Source of the DNA: Arthrobacter sp. B0490
Lineage (GTDB): Bacteria > Actinomycetota > Actinomycetes > Actinomycetales > Micrococcaceae
Assembly (NCBI RefSeq): GCF_002929355.1
Contig: NZ_PJIR01000005.1
Span: forward strand, 186,001-250,000
DNA length: 64,000 nucleotides
Reading direction: 5' to 3'
Shown here: positions 63,094-64,000 of the stretch, piece by piece
Position numbering within the stretch: position 1 is the first letter of the stretch
How the letters are laid out: every line of letters starts with the position of its first letter
Made by a program: the position numbers and the translations under genes
Notes under the pieces: generated by a model
The model's database searches: none
Told to the model about the DNA's origin: nothing
The model's input: the letters and a program-made list of their open reading frames with translations, nothing else

Positions 63094-64000
63094 CAGCGGC
63101 GTGACACCGCTCGCTGCCGGGCGCGCGATGCGAGCAGCCAGGACTGGATGTCCTCGAGGGGGGCGCCGTCGTCGTCCTTGTGGTGGCGCGTCCAGCAGCC
63201 CGTCTCGTCCAGGTGCCAGCTGGAGACCTCGGGGTTCATGTAGCGGTCCATGAGGCTCATCAGGTAGGAGATGTCCTCCGGGGCGCTGAGCTGCACCAGG
63301 GCCTCGACGCGACGGTCCAGATTGCGGTGCATCATGTCCGCCGATCCGATGAACACCGCCGGCTCGCCGCCGTTCGCGAAGGCGAAGACACGCGAGTGTT
63401 CCAGGAAGCGGCCCAGGACCGAACGAACGGTCACGTTCTCGCTCAGGCCGGGGACACCCGGCCGGACCGAGCAGATGCCGCGGACGATCACGTCCACCCT
63501 CACGCCCGCCTGCGACGCGCGGTAGAGCGAGTCGATGATCGCCTCGTCCACCATCGAGTTGACCTTGATGATGACGCGTGCGGCACGGCCGGCCTGCTTG
63601 TTGGCGATCTCCCGTTCGATCCGGTCGATCAGGCCCGAGCGCACGGAGCGCGGAGCGACGAGAAGGCGCTTGAACGTCGACTTCGGGGCGTACCCGGAGA
63701 GCTGGTTGAACAGGCGGGAGAGGTCCTGACCCACCTGCTCGTTGGCCGTGAGCAGGCCGAGGTCCTCGTAGTACCGGGCGGTACGCGGGTGGTAGTTGCC
63801 CGTGCCGATGTGGCAGTAGCGGCGCAGGCCGTCGATCTCCTGCCGGACCACGAGGGAGAGCTTGCAGTGCGTCTTCAGGCCCACAATGCCGTAGACCACG
63901 TGCACGCCGGCCTGCTCGAGCTTTCGTGCCCAGGAGATGTTGGCCTGCTCGTCGAAGCGGGCCTTGATCTCGACGAGTGCCAGCACCTGCTTGCCCGCCT
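63093..64000 (-). CDS. ppk1: Polyphosphate kinase 1, C-terminal part (partial)
   Basis: The last 302 codons of a polyphosphate kinase; the N-terminus is beyond the window. Visible: [45 protein letters not shown] (the catalytic His in GLKTH), [40 protein letters not shown], and the second phospholipase D-like site [26 protein letters not shown]. It makes inorganic polyphosphate from ATP. It is coupled to the MutT1-like gene (TGATG). The end is normal for the family. Confidence 0.95.
   Translation of the reverse strand, partial: AGKQVLALVEIKARFDEQANISWARKLEQAGVHVVYGIVGLKTHCKLSLVVRQEIDGLRRYCHIGTGNYHPRTARYYEDLGLLTANEQVGQDLSRLFNQLSGYAPKSTFKRLLVAPRSVRSGLIDRIEREIANKQAGRAARVIIKVNSMVDEAIIDSLYRASQAGVRVDVIVRGICSVRPGVPGLSENVTVRSVLGRFLEHSRVFAFANGGEPAVFIGSADMMHRNLDRRVEALVQLSAPEDISYLMSLMDRYMNPEVSSWHLDETGCWTRHHKDDDGAPLEDIQSWLLASRARQRAVSRR

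Overview
The window is GC-rich, densely coded actinobacterial chromosome. Many genes are read in translationally coupled pairs (ATGA, GTGA or TGATG overlaps), and many start codons sit 5-7 nt behind a TANNNT -10 box, so leaderless mRNAs are probably common. Gene content (furA-katA pair, UPF0336-MaoC-murB block, DUF222/HNH '13E12' protein, ANTAR regulator, ROK-controlled sugar ABC operon, MutT1-like NUDIX-phosphatase next to ppk) points to the Micrococcaceae, Arthrobacter or a close relative. This is inferred from the proteins, not from an rRNA gene. No prophage, insertion sequence, CRISPR array or replication origin was seen.

Layout. 1-9 kb: end of an osmolyte-binding protein, adenine/adenosine deaminase, a GAF-ANTAR regulator, catalase with its Fur-type regulator, an esterase-like hydrolase, an MFS exporter, HtpX protease, YajQ, a small secreted protein and tRNA-Tyr. 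9-17 kb: a ROK-regulated oligosaccharide operon (binding protein, two permeases, GH38 alpha-mannosidase, ROK repressor) without its own ATPase. 17-24 kb: single genes (acyltransferase, MarR regulator, thioredoxin, AlkA-type glycosylase, CapA-like lipoprotein, tartrate/D-malate dehydrogenase) and a decayed ArsB-type transporter. 24-27 kb: the transsulfuration pair cystathionine beta-synthase and cystathionine gamma-synthase. 27-29 kb: an OpgB/LTA-synthase-like membrane sulfatase flanked on both sides by related 49-bp minisatellites. 29-35 kb: an imidazolonepropionase-like amidohydrolase, a GT87 mannosyltransferase coupled to a KdpDE-like two-component system, and a MOSC protein. 35-40 kb: a DEAD-box helicase with a long structured leader, tRNA-Thr, tRNA-Met and a frameshifted rtcB. 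40-48 kb: a methyltransferase, a thioredoxin-reductase-like flavoprotein divergent from an XRE-cupin regulator, a DJ-1/PfpI protein, ATP-dependent DNA ligase, DUF2797, hadA-hadB-like dehydratases and murB. 48-55 kb: DUF222/HNH protein, aspartate-semialdehyde dehydrogenase, a TMEM175 gene broken by a stop codon, LssY-domain protein and thyA-folA. 55-62 kb: a Pls-family nonribosomal peptide synthetase, a coupled M1 metallopeptidase and a convergent Sfp-type phosphopantetheinyl transferase. 62-64 kb: NUDIX-phosphatase coupled to polyphosphate kinase, which runs off the window.

The most interesting system is at 55.4-61.7 kb. The 1316-residue synthetase has the architecture of epsilon-poly-L-lysine synthetase: adenylation domain, carrier domain, six membrane segments and three C-terminal tandem domains with no condensation or thioesterase domain. 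Its specificity code reads as lysine-like. The coupled zinc peptidase could cut the polymer and the neighbouring transferase could arm the carrier domain, so make, activate and degrade functions lie within 6.3 kb.

Several genes appear broken or have non-standard starts: rtcB (one base missing in a G run), TMEM175 (in-frame TAA), the ArsB remnant (large deletion plus frame changes), a CTG-start STAS-like gene and an ATC-start acyltransferase. Some of these could be assembly errors.
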